Assembly: GCA_036277075.1 (NCBI GenBank)
Contig: DASUNQ010000328.1
Coordinates: forward strand, 1-17,744
Source: DASUNQ01 sp036277075
Lineage (GTDB): Bacteria > Acidobacteriota > Thermoanaerobaculia > Multivoradales > UBA5704
Length of the DNA: 17,744 nucleotides
Reading direction: 5' to 3'
Shown here: positions 1 to 5,910 of the stretch, piece by piece
Numbering within the stretch: position 1 is the stretch's first letter
How the letters are laid out: every line of letters begins with the position of its first letter
Translations under genes and position numbers: made by a program
Notes under the pieces: generated by a model
What the model was told of the DNA's origin: nothing
The model's input: the letters and a program-made list of their open reading frames with translations, nothing else
The model's database searches: none

Positions 1-1027
1 GGGGGTGGCGCCCCGCGGCGGCGGCGAGAAGCGCCACCTCCCGTTCGCGGCCGGCGCCGCTCGCCGCCTTGGCTGCGACCGCCTCGCCGAGCGCCCCGGC
101 GAGCGGCCAGGCGGCCGCGGCCTCGAGGGCGGTGACCCCCACACCCGGCCGCGGGTCGGCGACGAGCTCGACGAGGCGCGGCTCCCCGCCGGCGGGCGCG
201 GCCGCGCCCTTCTCGGTGATCAGCAGGTGGGCGGCGCGCAGCGCCTGGATGATCGGGCTGGCGTCGGCGGCGTCGAGGAGCGGCCGGAGGCGCGGTACGT
301 CCGCGGGCTCCCCGACGGCACCGAGGCCGCGCGCCGCCCAGGAGCGAACCCAGGGGTCGGGATCGGCGAGCAAGCCGCGGAGCGGGGCCGCGGCCGCCGG
401 GAGGGCGTCGCGCCCAAGCGCGTAGGCGGCTTGGGCGTGGAGCTCGGCGTCCGGCACCGTCAGGGCGCGCTCGGCGAGCGCGACGCGCGCCTCGTCCTTG
501 AAGCGGAAGAGGTGCGGCAGCAGGCGCGCCCAGCGCTCCGTCTCGGGCTGCAGCGGCAGGAGTCCCTCGGCCACGTCGACCGCGCGGGCGCCGAGCTTGG
601 CGAGGGCTTCGACGGCCAGGGAGCCCGTCTCGCGGTCGGGATCGCGCAGCGCGGCGACCAGCGCCGGCATCGCCGCCGCGTCCTCGAGCTCGCCGAGGGC
701 GAAGGCCGCGGCGCGCCGCACCGGCGGCTCGTCGTCGATCAACAGCCCCTCCAGCATGCCGCGTCCCGCGGGGTCCCCGGCGCGGCCCAGGGCGTCCGCC
801 AGCTCCTCCCGCAGCGCCGGACCGCCGCGCGCCGCGCGGTCGACGGTGACCGGCTCGAACGCCTGGCGGTCGACCATCAGCAGCAGGAGGGCTCGGACGT
901 CGGCGTCCTCGACCGCCAGCTCGGGCAGGTCGGCGGGACCCGAGGGCGGGCGGGCGGAGGCGCAAGCCAGAAAGAGGCTGGGTAAGAAAAGGCCGATGAG
1001 TCGGCACGAGCGCATCAGAGGAGGCAT
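1..1027 (-). CDS. HEAT-repeat lipoprotein-like protein, 3' end outside the window
   Basis: This minus-strand frame is open for 342 codons to the left edge, so the C-terminus is missing. I chose ATG 1027 because GGGAAGG lies 5 nt upstream; ATG 1015, in frame, is the alternative. Residues 5-22 form a short basic and hydrophobic signal ending FLAC, which resembles a lipobox with Cys22 as the lipidated residue; the Phe at -3 makes it imperfect. From about residue 70 onward there are helical repeats of HEAT/PBS-lyase type, for example PPVRRAAAFALGELED (101-116) and DPWVRSWAARGLGAVGEP (224-241), spaced by about 30-40 residues. HEAT repeats form protein-binding solenoids; no catalytic domain is visible in this part. 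Acidobacterial relatives can carry an enzymatic C-terminus, which cannot be judged here. It is transcribed divergently from the ccm operon. The fold is well supported; the role is unknown. Confidence 0.75.
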   Translation of the reverse strand, partial: MPPLMRSCRLIGLFLPSLFLACASARPPSGPADLPELAVEDADVRALLLLMVDRQAFEPVTVDRAARGGPALREELADALGRAGDPAGRGMLEGLLIDDEPPVRRAAAFALGELEDAAAMPALVAALRDPDRETGSLAVEALAKLGARAVDVAEGLLPLQPETERWARLLPHLFRFKDEARVALAERALTVPDAELHAQAAYALGRDALPAAAAPLRGLLADPDPWVRSWAARGLGAVGEPADVPRLRPLLDAADASPIIQALRAAHLLITEKGAAAPAGGEPRLVELVADPRPGVGVTALEAAAAWPLAGALGEAVAAKAASGAGREREVALLAAAAGRHP

Positions 1028-1263
1028 CCTAGCCTTCCCTACTCAGGTCGTTGGGGGCGATATGGGGCAGGCGGTTCGAGGCGATGCTCGCGGGCGGCGG
1101 GGCGGTGGTCGGGGGCAATCTGCAGGCGCTGGATCGGTAGCGAGCGGGTGCCGGAGCGCGGCTGCCGGGGCGCTGGCTGCGGGACGGCGGGGTTCGACCT
1201 CGGGCAGGCAAACGAGGTAGAGGTCCGGGCGGGGAGGCTGGTCGTCCGCGCGGTCTGAGGGGC
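1028..1263. other. Intergenic region left of the repeat array
   Basis: I see no convincing gene in these 236 bases; the open frames across them are arginine/proline-rich read-throughs typical of GC-rich DNA. It should contain the promoter of the minus-strand HEAT-repeat gene, but no clear -35/-10 pair stands out. A single core-like GGGGAGGCT at 1231 is out of phase with the 21-bp array that starts at 1264. Confidence 0.5.
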
Positions 1264-1328
1264 GGGGAAAGCTCCCTACTGCCGGGGGAATGCTCCCCAC
1301 GAGGCGGGGAACGTTCCCCGAGAGCCGG
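1264..1328. repeat. 21-bp palindromic repeat array, left fragment (3 units plus the start of a fourth)
   Basis: Units start at 1264, 1285 and 1306. Each has a 14-bp core of pattern GGGGAANNYTCCCY followed by a 7-bp non-conserved spacer (ACTGCCG, ACGAGGC, GAGAGCC). The third core, GGGGAACGTTCCCC, is a perfect palindrome. The fourth unit begins with GG at 1327-1328 and is cut there by the transposon; its remainder is at 5919-5930. It belongs with the right fragment as one original array. Confidence 0.9.
1321..1328. repeat. Target-site duplication, left copy
   Basis: AGAGCCGG lies immediately outside the left terminal inverted repeat and is repeated exactly at 5911-5918 outside the right one. 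Eight bases is within the 8-9 bp usual for IS1-family insertions. Removing one copy together with the element restores the 21-bp array period, which supports it as a true duplication. Confidence 0.92.
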
Positions 1329-1351
1329 GGTAGTGCTCTAAGACTGTGTTG
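1329..1351 (+). repeat. Left terminal inverted repeat of the transposon
   Basis: The 23 bases begin GGTAGTGCTCT and end TGTGTTG. The reverse complement of 5888-5910 matches at 20 of 23 positions, with the three differences clustered at repeat positions 13, 14 and 16. A GGTAG-type end fits the IS1 family. Confidence 0.9.
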
Positions 1352-1426
1352 CTGATCCTGCCGGCCTGATCCCGCCCTACTCTCCCCCCGGCGGGGAGCT
1401 GATTCCCCCCACTAACAGGCGCGCCC

Positions 1427-1448
1427 GGCGGAGGCGCGAACCTCCGCC
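1427..1448 (+). promoter_or_regulatory. Perfect 8-bp hairpin upstream of the first passenger gene
   Basis: GGCGGAGG and CCTCCGCC form an 8-bp perfect inverted repeat around the 6-base loop CGCGAA, ending 29 bases before the ATG at 1478. In RNA it would be a very stable stem-loop. It lacks a following U-tract, so it is not a classical terminator. It could shield the passenger genes from read-through transcription entering from the array, but that is inference. Confidence 0.5.
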
Positions 1449-1477
1449 GAGCACTTGCCGAGCAAGGGAGCTAGCCC

Positions 1478-1666
1478 ATGCCCGACCAGGACGATCCTAC
1501 CGCCCCGCCCGAGCAGCCCGAACAGCCGGAGCCCGCCGCAGAAGACGGAAGGCAGGAATCAGAGCAGCCGCCGGGCTGTGGGCGGACAACCCGAACCCGG
1601 CCCGCGACGTCGCGCGCCAGCTCGTGCAGGCGCCGACACCGGAAGCCAAAGCGCGGATCGCCGTAG
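1478..1666 (+). pseudogene. N-terminal part of a frameshifted passenger gene
   Basis: ATG 1478 has a good ribosome-binding site (AAGGGAG about 8 nt upstream). The first roughly 30 residues are acidic and proline/glutamate-rich (MPDQDDPTAPPEQPEQPEP...). After about residue 30 this frame turns into an arginine-rich, unlikely sequence ending at 1666. From about 1575 the neighbouring frame instead reads a natural-looking sequence (GLWADNPNPARDVARQLV) that leads into the 1624-2058 gene. A single -1 shift between about 1545 and 1580 would join the two into one protein of about 190 residues. It may be a real mutation, a programmed shift or a sequencing error; the local GC-rich run GCCGCCGGG is a plausible error site. 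Confidence 0.45.
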
Positions 1667-2058
1667 CGACGGCGGAAGTGCATGAAATCCTCGCCGCGCT
1701 CAACTCTCTAGCGGCGCGCGTGGAACGCTTCCGCGCAAGCGGCCTGGTGCACCGGCGCATCCCGGACCGCGATCTCCCCCAGGACATTCCGCTGTGCAAG
1801 CCGGGCGACTCTTTCAGCATGCCGGGCGACCTGGGCGGAGAGTATTTCGAGACGGACCCGGAGGCGCACTTCTGGGGCGAGCTTCCCTTGCCGGAGACCC
1901 GCGAGGCGCTGGCAGGCGCCGCAGCTTCCCTCGCGCGTGACCTGGGGGACGCCGACCCGTACAACGCCGTGAAGCGCGCCGAGGAGCTGCTGGCGCGGCT
2001 CCCGGCTTCGATGCTCGACGCGCTCCGGGCGCGACTGGCGGAGTTGCAGAAGGCGTGA
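1624..2058 (+). CDS. Hypothetical passenger protein, downstream part of a probable frameshifted gene
   Basis: This frame encodes 144 residues from GTG 1624, but there is no obvious ribosome-binding site there and natural-looking coding sequence continues upstream to about 1575. The original gene therefore probably started at ATG 1478. Residues 10-40 and 95-142 are predicted helical; the middle (about 45-80) is acidic and aromatic (GGEYFETDPEAHFWGELP). I recognise no family. The stop overlaps the GTG start of the next gene by 4 bases (GTGA), indicating translational coupling. Base composition resembles the host chromosome, unlike the DUF262 gene further inside the element. Confidence 0.6.
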   Translation: MQAPTPEAKARIAVATAEVHEILAALNSLAARVERFRASGLVHRRIPDRDLPQDIPLCKPGDSFSMPGDLGGEYFETDPEAHFWGELPLPETREALAGAAASLARDLGDADPYNAVKRAEELLARLPASMLDALRARLAELQKA

Positions 2059-2477
2059 GCGGGCTGCGCGTCGCCAGCTTCCACGTCCGCGCCACGGTCG
2101 CGCAGTCGGTCCGCTGGAAGATCGCGGCGGAAGCCGAAGGCTTCCCGAGCGTGGGCGCGTGGGCTGGAGCCGCGCTCGACTCCTACTTGAAGGTGCGCGC
2201 GAGGGCGGGGCAGCCGCTCCCCCTCGCGTGGCGCCGTGGGCGCTTCCGCGTGCGGCTGCTTGACGGCGCCGAGCTAGAGCTCGCCGGCTGGATCGCCGAG
2301 CCCTTCGCCTTCTACCGTGGCGACCAGGCCGGCCCCGGCTACCATGGCTGCCACCTGTATACCCTCACCTACCTGCCGGAGCTGCGCGCACTCGCCACGT
2401 TCTGCTACGCGCGCGAGTGTAAGGCGCTGGCGAGCGACTTGGCGCGGCAGTGGGTGAGCCGAAGCGGACCTGCTTAA
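2055..2477 (+). CDS. Hypothetical protein with ribbon-helix-helix-like N-terminus
   Basis: The 140-residue protein starts at GTG 2055, overlapping the stop of the previous gene (GTGA). Residues 5-45 (a strand, then RWKIAAEAEG and AWAGAALDSYLK helices) have the strand-helix-helix pattern of RHH DNA-binding proteins. The rest is a compact alpha/beta region with a tryptophan/arginine-rich strand (LAWRRGRFRVRLL, about 56-68) and a late histidine/tyrosine-rich strand (GCHLYTLTYLP). I cannot name the family. Its stop overlaps, tail to tail in a TTAA, the stop of the opposing DUF262 gene. With the upstream gene it forms a two-gene unit at the left end of the transposon. DNA binding is a weak inference from the fold pattern. 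Confidence 0.65.
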   Translation: MSGLRVASFHVRATVAQSVRWKIAAEAEGFPSVGAWAGAALDSYLKVRARAGQPLPLAWRRGRFRVRLLDGAELELAGWIAEPFAFYRGDQAGPGYHGCHLYTLTYLPELRALATFCYARECKALASDLARQWVSRSGPA

Positions 2478-4192
2478 TCCCCAAACGTCAGCGGCCACGC
2501 CTCAGTGGCAAGCTTCGCCATTCCTGCTTGTCGCTGCCGTATCTCCTCAATCGTCCACTTGTTGTATTTTGCCACCTCATTGGTAATCATATATCCGGAG
2601 TCCGCGTAGGCTTGTTTCTTCGCGCCAAAACTGGAATTTCCCAGGTCGCGATTTCTGTCTGCTTTGAGCAGGACCATATTGCCGAGCATCTTATCCGCCG
2701 CCGCCGCCTCTTCAGGATTTACCGACCAATGCGAGTTGGGGGTCAGCGGCAGGACGTGCTCTAGATTGATAGCGGCGACATCTTCATTTGCCACGAACTC
2801 CGGCTGCGCAACATTCTTCATGACTTTGTCCAGGACGCGAAGGTAGTAACGCGCTAGGTAGGTCTTGGAAACGCGCGCCGTAGCGAACGCCGCCTGAAAT
2901 TCGCCGTCGCTCGGCACGACACCCTCCATTTTCTCTCGCAGCTCGCGCGCTTTGGTGATCTGTTTCGTTCCCACGTCGCGCGCGCGCTCCGAGTAATGCC
3001 TATCGAGCAATCCACCCCTGCCCCCATAGATTAGAAAGCGGACCGACCAACTCACGAATAGCCGAAACGCTTTCTCGGTTTCCTCTGGAGTAAAGTTCCG
3101 CGCAACAGCGAAAAGCAGAGGACGAATCTGCTCGACCCTCAGATGGTCCTGGATCGTGGCCAAGTGTTGTTTCACTGCTGTTCGATATGTGTTCCATTTG
3201 GGGTGGCCAAGCCACCACAGGGCCACATAGTCTGACGCCGCGTCGTGGGCGTCGGTAAGGAGGCGGAGGGCCTTGGTCTCGCCAGTGATTTCAGACTTGA
3301 CCGCTGCGGCAAGTTCCTTGTGCTTGGTCGGGCCGTGCTCAAGAATCCAGTAATGCCGGAGGTAGGTCACTAGGCGTCCACCGCCCTCATCGTCGTCTTT
3401 TTCTTCCTCTTCTCCCAAACTCTCGACAAGATCAGCCATGCCGCTCCACAGCCGGTGTGCCTCCGAGAGGCGATTGCCGGCTTTGCTGAAAAAATAGTTC
3501 TTGAGGATGTCGGCTTGCGAAGCGCGAAGGCCTCGGTCATTTAGAGTCTCGAACATCCGAAACGCGCCGACATCGTCAGGAACCTCAACGACTATGACAG
3601 TCGCATTGTCCTTAATGTAGCGGACCCAGGCGAGAAGACGGGTGGCGCGATCGCCCTCTCTTTCTGGATCGATGATGGAGCGGAGAAATGAGTATATCGT
3701 GTCAGATGCGTTGAGCAAGCGACGATTGGATGGGCGATTGCCGCTAACGGCTGGCGCGGCGCCACGAGGAGCAAGGATCTGGTTGGCGTAGAAGTCGTTG
3801 TCCTCGATGTTGAGTTGTAGTTGCGGAAGCAAATCCTCCGTCTCGTAGTCGATTTTGCGGATGTACTCGCCGTCGATGCCTCTGGCAGATTGATCGCGCT
3901 TCAGTTGCGTTAGAAGATCCCGGATTCGCGCGAGCAGAATTGTGGTTGTCGCTAGGCGTTGTTGACCGTCCGCGATTTGCGGCGTGTCCCGTTCCTCTGT
4001 GATGAGAACGATCGTCCCGAGAAAGTAATCCTCGTCGTCATTCTGGATTGCGGCATGAAGGTCCTGAAGCAGGTCTTTGACATGGCGTGTATGCCATGCA
4101 TAGGACCGCTGATTGGGCGGAACTGCGAGACGGCCTCGGCGAAGCAACTCGCCGATGCCCATGTCATCAAAATCAAACTTGCGCCGGGCCAT
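2474..4192 (-). CDS. DUF262/DUF1524 (GmrSD-like) protein, probable anti-phage nuclease
   Basis: This 572-residue protein has the two domains of GmrSD-type defence proteins. The N-terminal DUF262 (ParB/Srx-like) domain shows VPPNQRSYAW (24-33), IADGQQRLATT (73-83), whose DGQQR is the family hallmark and nucleotide-binding site, and FETLNDRG (214-221). The C-terminal DUF1524 HNH-type nuclease shows NLEHVLP (476-482, His479), LGN (503-505), and Asn514, Asn519, Phe522 and Lys525 matching the family pattern of N, N, F and K. The usual length for fused forms is 550-700. A very acidic stretch follows residue 255. Characterised relatives (GmrSD, type IV) restrict modified phage DNA in an NTP-dependent way; whether this one does is inferred. 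It begins 6 bases after an RHH gene and is probably co-transcribed with it. Its lower GC than its surroundings suggests separate acquisition. All key motifs look intact. Confidence 0.9.
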   Translation of the reverse strand: MARRKFDFDDMGIGELLRRGRLAVPPNQRSYAWHTRHVKDLLQDLHAAIQNDDEDYFLGTIVLITEERDTPQIADGQQRLATTTILLARIRDLLTQLKRDQSARGIDGEYIRKIDYETEDLLPQLQLNIEDNDFYANQILAPRGAAPAVSGNRPSNRRLLNASDTIYSFLRSIIDPEREGDRATRLLAWVRYIKDNATVIVVEVPDDVGAFRMFETLNDRGLRASQADILKNYFFSKAGNRLSEAHRLWSGMADLVESLGEEEEKDDDEGGGRLVTYLRHYWILEHGPTKHKELAAAVKSEITGETKALRLLTDAHDAASDYVALWWLGHPKWNTYRTAVKQHLATIQDHLRVEQIRPLLFAVARNFTPEETEKAFRLFVSWSVRFLIYGGRGGLLDRHYSERARDVGTKQITKARELREKMEGVVPSDGEFQAAFATARVSKTYLARYYLRVLDKVMKNVAQPEFVANEDVAAINLEHVLPLTPNSHWSVNPEEAAAADKMLGNMVLLKADRNRDLGNSSFGAKKQAYADSGYMITNEVAKYNKWTIEEIRQRQAGMAKLATEAWPLTFGD

Positions 4193-4198
4193 TCCCCG

Positions 4199-4381
4199 TT
4201 ACCGGCGCCGCTCGAGAAACCTAATCGGGCGCGAAGCGTCCTCAAGCTCTCGAACGGCCGCTCGCCGAAGCTCCCGGCGCATCCACGCGGAGAGCGCGAG
4301 GCCGGCTACGTCTGCCGCTTCCGTGAAGGTGCGCTTCTCGTTCAGGTCCACACGAAATTTCAGCATCTCTGTCTTCGCCAT
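4199..4381 (-). CDS. Small ribbon-helix-helix (CopG/MobC-like) DNA-binding protein
   Basis: I start this 60-residue protein at ATG 4381 because AGGAGG lies 8 nt upstream; an upstream in-frame start at 4471 would be placed inside the promoter region. The pattern is a short strand (MLKFRVDL, 6-13), a helix (NEKRTFTEAADVAGL, about 14-28), a turn, and a second helix starting SAWMRRELRRAAV, as in RHH dimers that insert a strand into the DNA major groove. The C-terminus is highly basic. RHH proteins of this size typically repress their own operon or act as antitoxins or relaxosome factors. Here it lies directly before the DUF262 gene (6-base gap) and next to repeated TTGTGGG motifs in the divergent promoter, so autoregulation is the simplest reading. 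Confidence 0.8.
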   Translation of the reverse strand: MAKTEMLKFRVDLNEKRTFTEAADVAGLALSAWMRRELRRAAVRELEDASRPIRFLERRR

Positions 4382-4405
4382 GGGCTGATCCTCCTCGACG
4401 GCAGG

Positions 4406-4435
4406 ATTGTAGCCCGGTTGTGGGGACATTTGCAA
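4406..4435 (-). promoter_or_regulatory. Candidate promoter of the RHH-DUF262 operon
   Basis: On the minus strand, TTGCAA (4430-4435) and TACAAT (4406-4411) are separated by 18 bases. Transcription would start near 4398, giving a leader of about 17 nt that contains the GAGGAGG ribosome-binding site before ATG 4381. The -10 is a strong match to the sigma-70 consensus and the -35 is moderate. Confidence 0.6.
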
Positions 4436-4467
4436 GTTCGCCCTTGACTTGTGGGTCGGTTGTGGGT
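4415..4467 (+). promoter_or_regulatory. Candidate operator: repeated TTGTGGG motifs between the divergent promoters
   Basis: CGGTTGTGGG occurs identically at 4415-4424 and 4457-4466, 42 bp apart or four helical turns. A further TTGTGGGT occurs at 4449-4456, 11 bp before the TTGTGGGT at 4460-4467. The motifs overlap the spacer of the plus promoter and lie within the minus promoter. Closely spaced short direct repeats are typical RHH-repressor operators, and an RHH gene is adjacent. That this protein binds here is inference. Confidence 0.45.
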
Positions 4468-4472
4468 ACAAT
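4444..4472 (+). promoter_or_regulatory. Candidate sigma-70 promoter of the transposase
   Basis: TTGACT (4444-4449) and TACAAT (4467-4472) with an ideal 17-base spacer, five of six matches each. It lies back to back with the minus-strand promoter, with the two -35 boxes 8 bases apart. Transcription would begin near 4480, leaving a leader of about 140 nt before the transposase start. Confidence 0.65.
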
Positions 4473-4509
4473 CCCGGCCGTGGGTAGAGAGAGACGCCAA
4501 AACGAGAAC

Positions 4510-4543
4510 GGCCCCGGCAGTCGCGCTAACGACCACCGGGGCC
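4510..4543 (+). promoter_or_regulatory. Stable hairpin in the transposase leader
   Basis: GGCCCCGG (4510-4517) pairs with CCGGGGCC (4536-4543). Inside it, GTCG (4520-4523) pairs with CGAC (4530-4533), with a symmetric CA/CA internal loop and the apical loop CGCTAA. That is 12 base pairs in total, 30 nt after the predicted transcription start and 76 nt before ATG 4620. There is no U-tract, so termination is unlikely. A role in limiting transposase expression is plausible but unproven. Confidence 0.5.
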
Positions 4544-4619
4544 AGGATTCCGCCAGCCGAAGCCAACGGGACCCGTCATCCCCAGTATGGCACGGCCGGC
4601 GGGCAAAGAGGAGCCCGCA

Positions 4620-5579
4620 ATGGTCTGCCACCTGTGCCGCGCCACCACCGCGAAGAAGTACGGCCGCACCCGCGAGGGACACCAGCGTTACCGCTGCCGC
4701 ACCTGCCGTAAGACGTTCTCCGAGCGGCCGGCGCGTCCGCTCGGCGATATGCGTATCCCGCTAGAGAAGGCGCTTCCGATCCTTCAGCATCTCTGCGAGG
4801 GGAGCTGCATCCGCGCTCTCTCTCGGGCTAGCGGCTGCCATCAGGCGACGATTCTCCGGCTGCTCGTGCAGGTCGGCGAGGGGTGTGAACGGATGCTTGC
4901 GGAGCTGGTGCGCGACGTCGAGGTCAAGGACGTGCAAGCGGATGAGGTCTGGACCTACATCCGCTGCAAGGAGAAGACGCGGGAGCGGCGGCGGATCGCC
5001 GACCCGGATGCTGGCGACTCGTATTGCTTCATCGGCTTGGAGCGGCACACGAAGATGGTCCTCGCCTTCCACGTCGGGCGGCGCGATGCCTGGAGTACGC
5101 ACGACTTCATGGCGAAGCTGGCGAAGGCGACGGCCGGAAGGCTCCAACTCACCACGGACGGCTTCGGCGCATACCCCGACGCGGTGCACTACCACCTGGG
5201 CGCGCGGGCCGACTATGCGATGCTGATTAAGGACTACGGCGCTGTGACGGGTGAAGAGGCGCGGCGGTACGCTCCGCCGCGCCTTAAAGGGACGGAAAGA
5301 ATAAGGATCTCAGGACAACCGGAGCAGCATCGCGTCTGCACGTCGCACGTCGAGCGTGGCAACTGGACGATTCGCGGCAACCTCCGCCGCTTCACTCGGC
5401 TTTCCAACGGCTTCTCGCGGAAGAAGGCGAACCTGCGCGCCGCCGTGGCGCTCTACTTCGCTTACTACAACCTCTGCCGGATGCACTCCAGCATTCGCAT
5501 GACGCCCGCGATGAAGGCCGGCATTGCGCGGAAGCCTTGGACGATGGCTGAGCTGGTGACGGCCGCGATGGCGGCGTAA
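4620..5579 (+). CDS. IS1-family (ISMhu11-like) DDE transposase
   Basis: I start at ATG 4620 because AGAGGAG lies 6 nt upstream; ATG 4587 would add 11 residues and lacks such a site. The 319-residue protein has an N-terminal zinc ribbon (Cys3, Cys6, Cys26, Cys29 with the family signature GHQRYRCRTC at 20-29), then a helix-turn-helix region (about 46-90), then an RNase H-like DDE core with candidate catalytic residues Asp108 (VQADEVWTYI), Asp180 (LTTDGFGAY) and Glu245 (SHVERGNWT). The C-terminal RRFTRLSNGFSRK and YYNLCRMHSSIRMTPAM motifs are characteristic of this IS1 subgroup. It appears intact and in one frame, unlike the frameshifted insAB of IS1 itself. It should cut at the GGTAGTG ends and generate 8-bp duplications, as seen here. 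Its stop lies 2 bases from the stop of the opposing 85-residue gene. Confidence 0.92.
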   Translation: MVCHLCRATTAKKYGRTREGHQRYRCRTCRKTFSERPARPLGDMRIPLEKALPILQHLCEGSCIRALSRASGCHQATILRLLVQVGEGCERMLAELVRDVEVKDVQADEVWTYIRCKEKTRERRRIADPDAGDSYCFIGLERHTKMVLAFHVGRRDAWSTHDFMAKLAKATAGRLQLTTDGFGAYPDAVHYHLGARADYAMLIKDYGAVTGEEARRYAPPRLKGTERIRISGQPEQHRVCTSHVERGNWTIRGNLRRFTRLSNGFSRKKANLRAAVALYFAYYNLCRMHSSIRMTPAMKAGIARKPWTMAELVTAAMAA

Positions 5580-5581
5580 GG

Positions 5582-5839
5582 CTAGCCGCCTCCACCTTCG
5601 AGGGCCGCAATCTCGCCTTCAACGAAGGCGACCGCTTCGTCGGCCGACTCAAACCTCATCTCCGCCCACCTTGGGGGCAGGCTTGTGAACCACTCAAGCA
5701 TGTTCCCGGCGGGCGTAAAGCGAACCCTTGGGGATGTTTCGAAGGAGATGATGCGCCACTGCTCGCCAGGAGGGCGGGTCAGGCCGAGTATCTGACCGCC
5801 CTTTAGCGTTCGCCCGTCGCTACGGCCTTCCGTTGTCAT
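5582..5839 (-). CDS. 85-residue hypothetical passenger protein
   Basis: The frame begins at ATG 5839 with GGAGG 11 nt upstream and ends two bases from the transposase stop, tail to tail. The sequence is soluble with several tryptophans (QWRIISFE, LEWFTSLPPRW) and ends with an acidic helix (SADEAVAFVEGEIAALEGG). The order of strand, a turn around MLEWFTSL, strand, then a DEAVAFVE helix is faintly like the NDUFS4-type complex I accessory fold (W-x-x-F ... GW ... F-x-S-x-E-E-A-x-x-Y/F), but I would not assign that. Its position between the transposase and the right end makes it part of the mobile element. Function unknown. Confidence 0.6.
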   Translation of the reverse strand: MTTEGRSDGRTLKGGQILGLTRPPGEQWRIISFETSPRVRFTPAGNMLEWFTSLPPRWAEMRFESADEAVAFVEGEIAALEGGGG

Positions 5840-5887
5840 CGTCGCCCAAGCCTCCGGCCCTCATTCTAGGTCCTGGTGGAGCCCCGG

Positions 5888-5910
5888 CAACACACTAATA
5901 GAGCACTACC
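5888..5910 (-). repeat. Right terminal inverted repeat of the transposon
   Basis: Read on the minus strand it begins GGTAGTGCTCT and matches the left end at 20 of 23 positions. It is followed directly by the second AGAGCCGG copy. Confidence 0.9.

Larger units (their letters stand above)
1329..5910. mobile_element. IS1-family (ISMhu11-like) transposon carrying passenger genes, 4,582 bp
   Basis: The borders are defined by 23-bp imperfect inverted repeats matching at 20 of 23 positions, each starting GGTAGTGCTCT, and by an exact 8-bp flanking duplication (AGAGCCGG). One transposase gene of the IS1/ISMhu11 type lies in the right third. IS1-family elements are normally about 0.7-1.5 kb, so about 3 kb of passenger DNA is unusual. 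The cargo is a frameshifted small gene, an unknown gene with an RHH-like N terminus, a ribbon-helix-helix regulator, a DUF262/DUF1524 protein and an 85-residue unknown. No internal second transposase or second terminal repeat was seen, so this looks like a single unit rather than two nested insertions. It sits inside a palindromic repeat array, which may be its preferred target. The element boundaries are seen directly; mobility of the cargo as one unit is inferred. Confidence 0.9.

Noticed and set aside
5..985. A 326-codon plus-strand frame opposite the HEAT-repeat gene
   Set aside because: It is low-complexity Arg/Gly/Glu sequence antisense to a frame with a signal peptide and HEAT repeats.
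1381..1410. Rho-independent terminator at CTCCCCCCGGCGGGGAG
   Set aside because: The stem is short and is followed by GCTGATTCCCC rather than a T-run.
4199..4471. Longer 90-residue version of the RHH protein
   Set aside because: The extra 30 residues would be encoded through the promoter region. ATG 4381 has an AGGAGG site 8 nt upstream and gives a standard RHH length.
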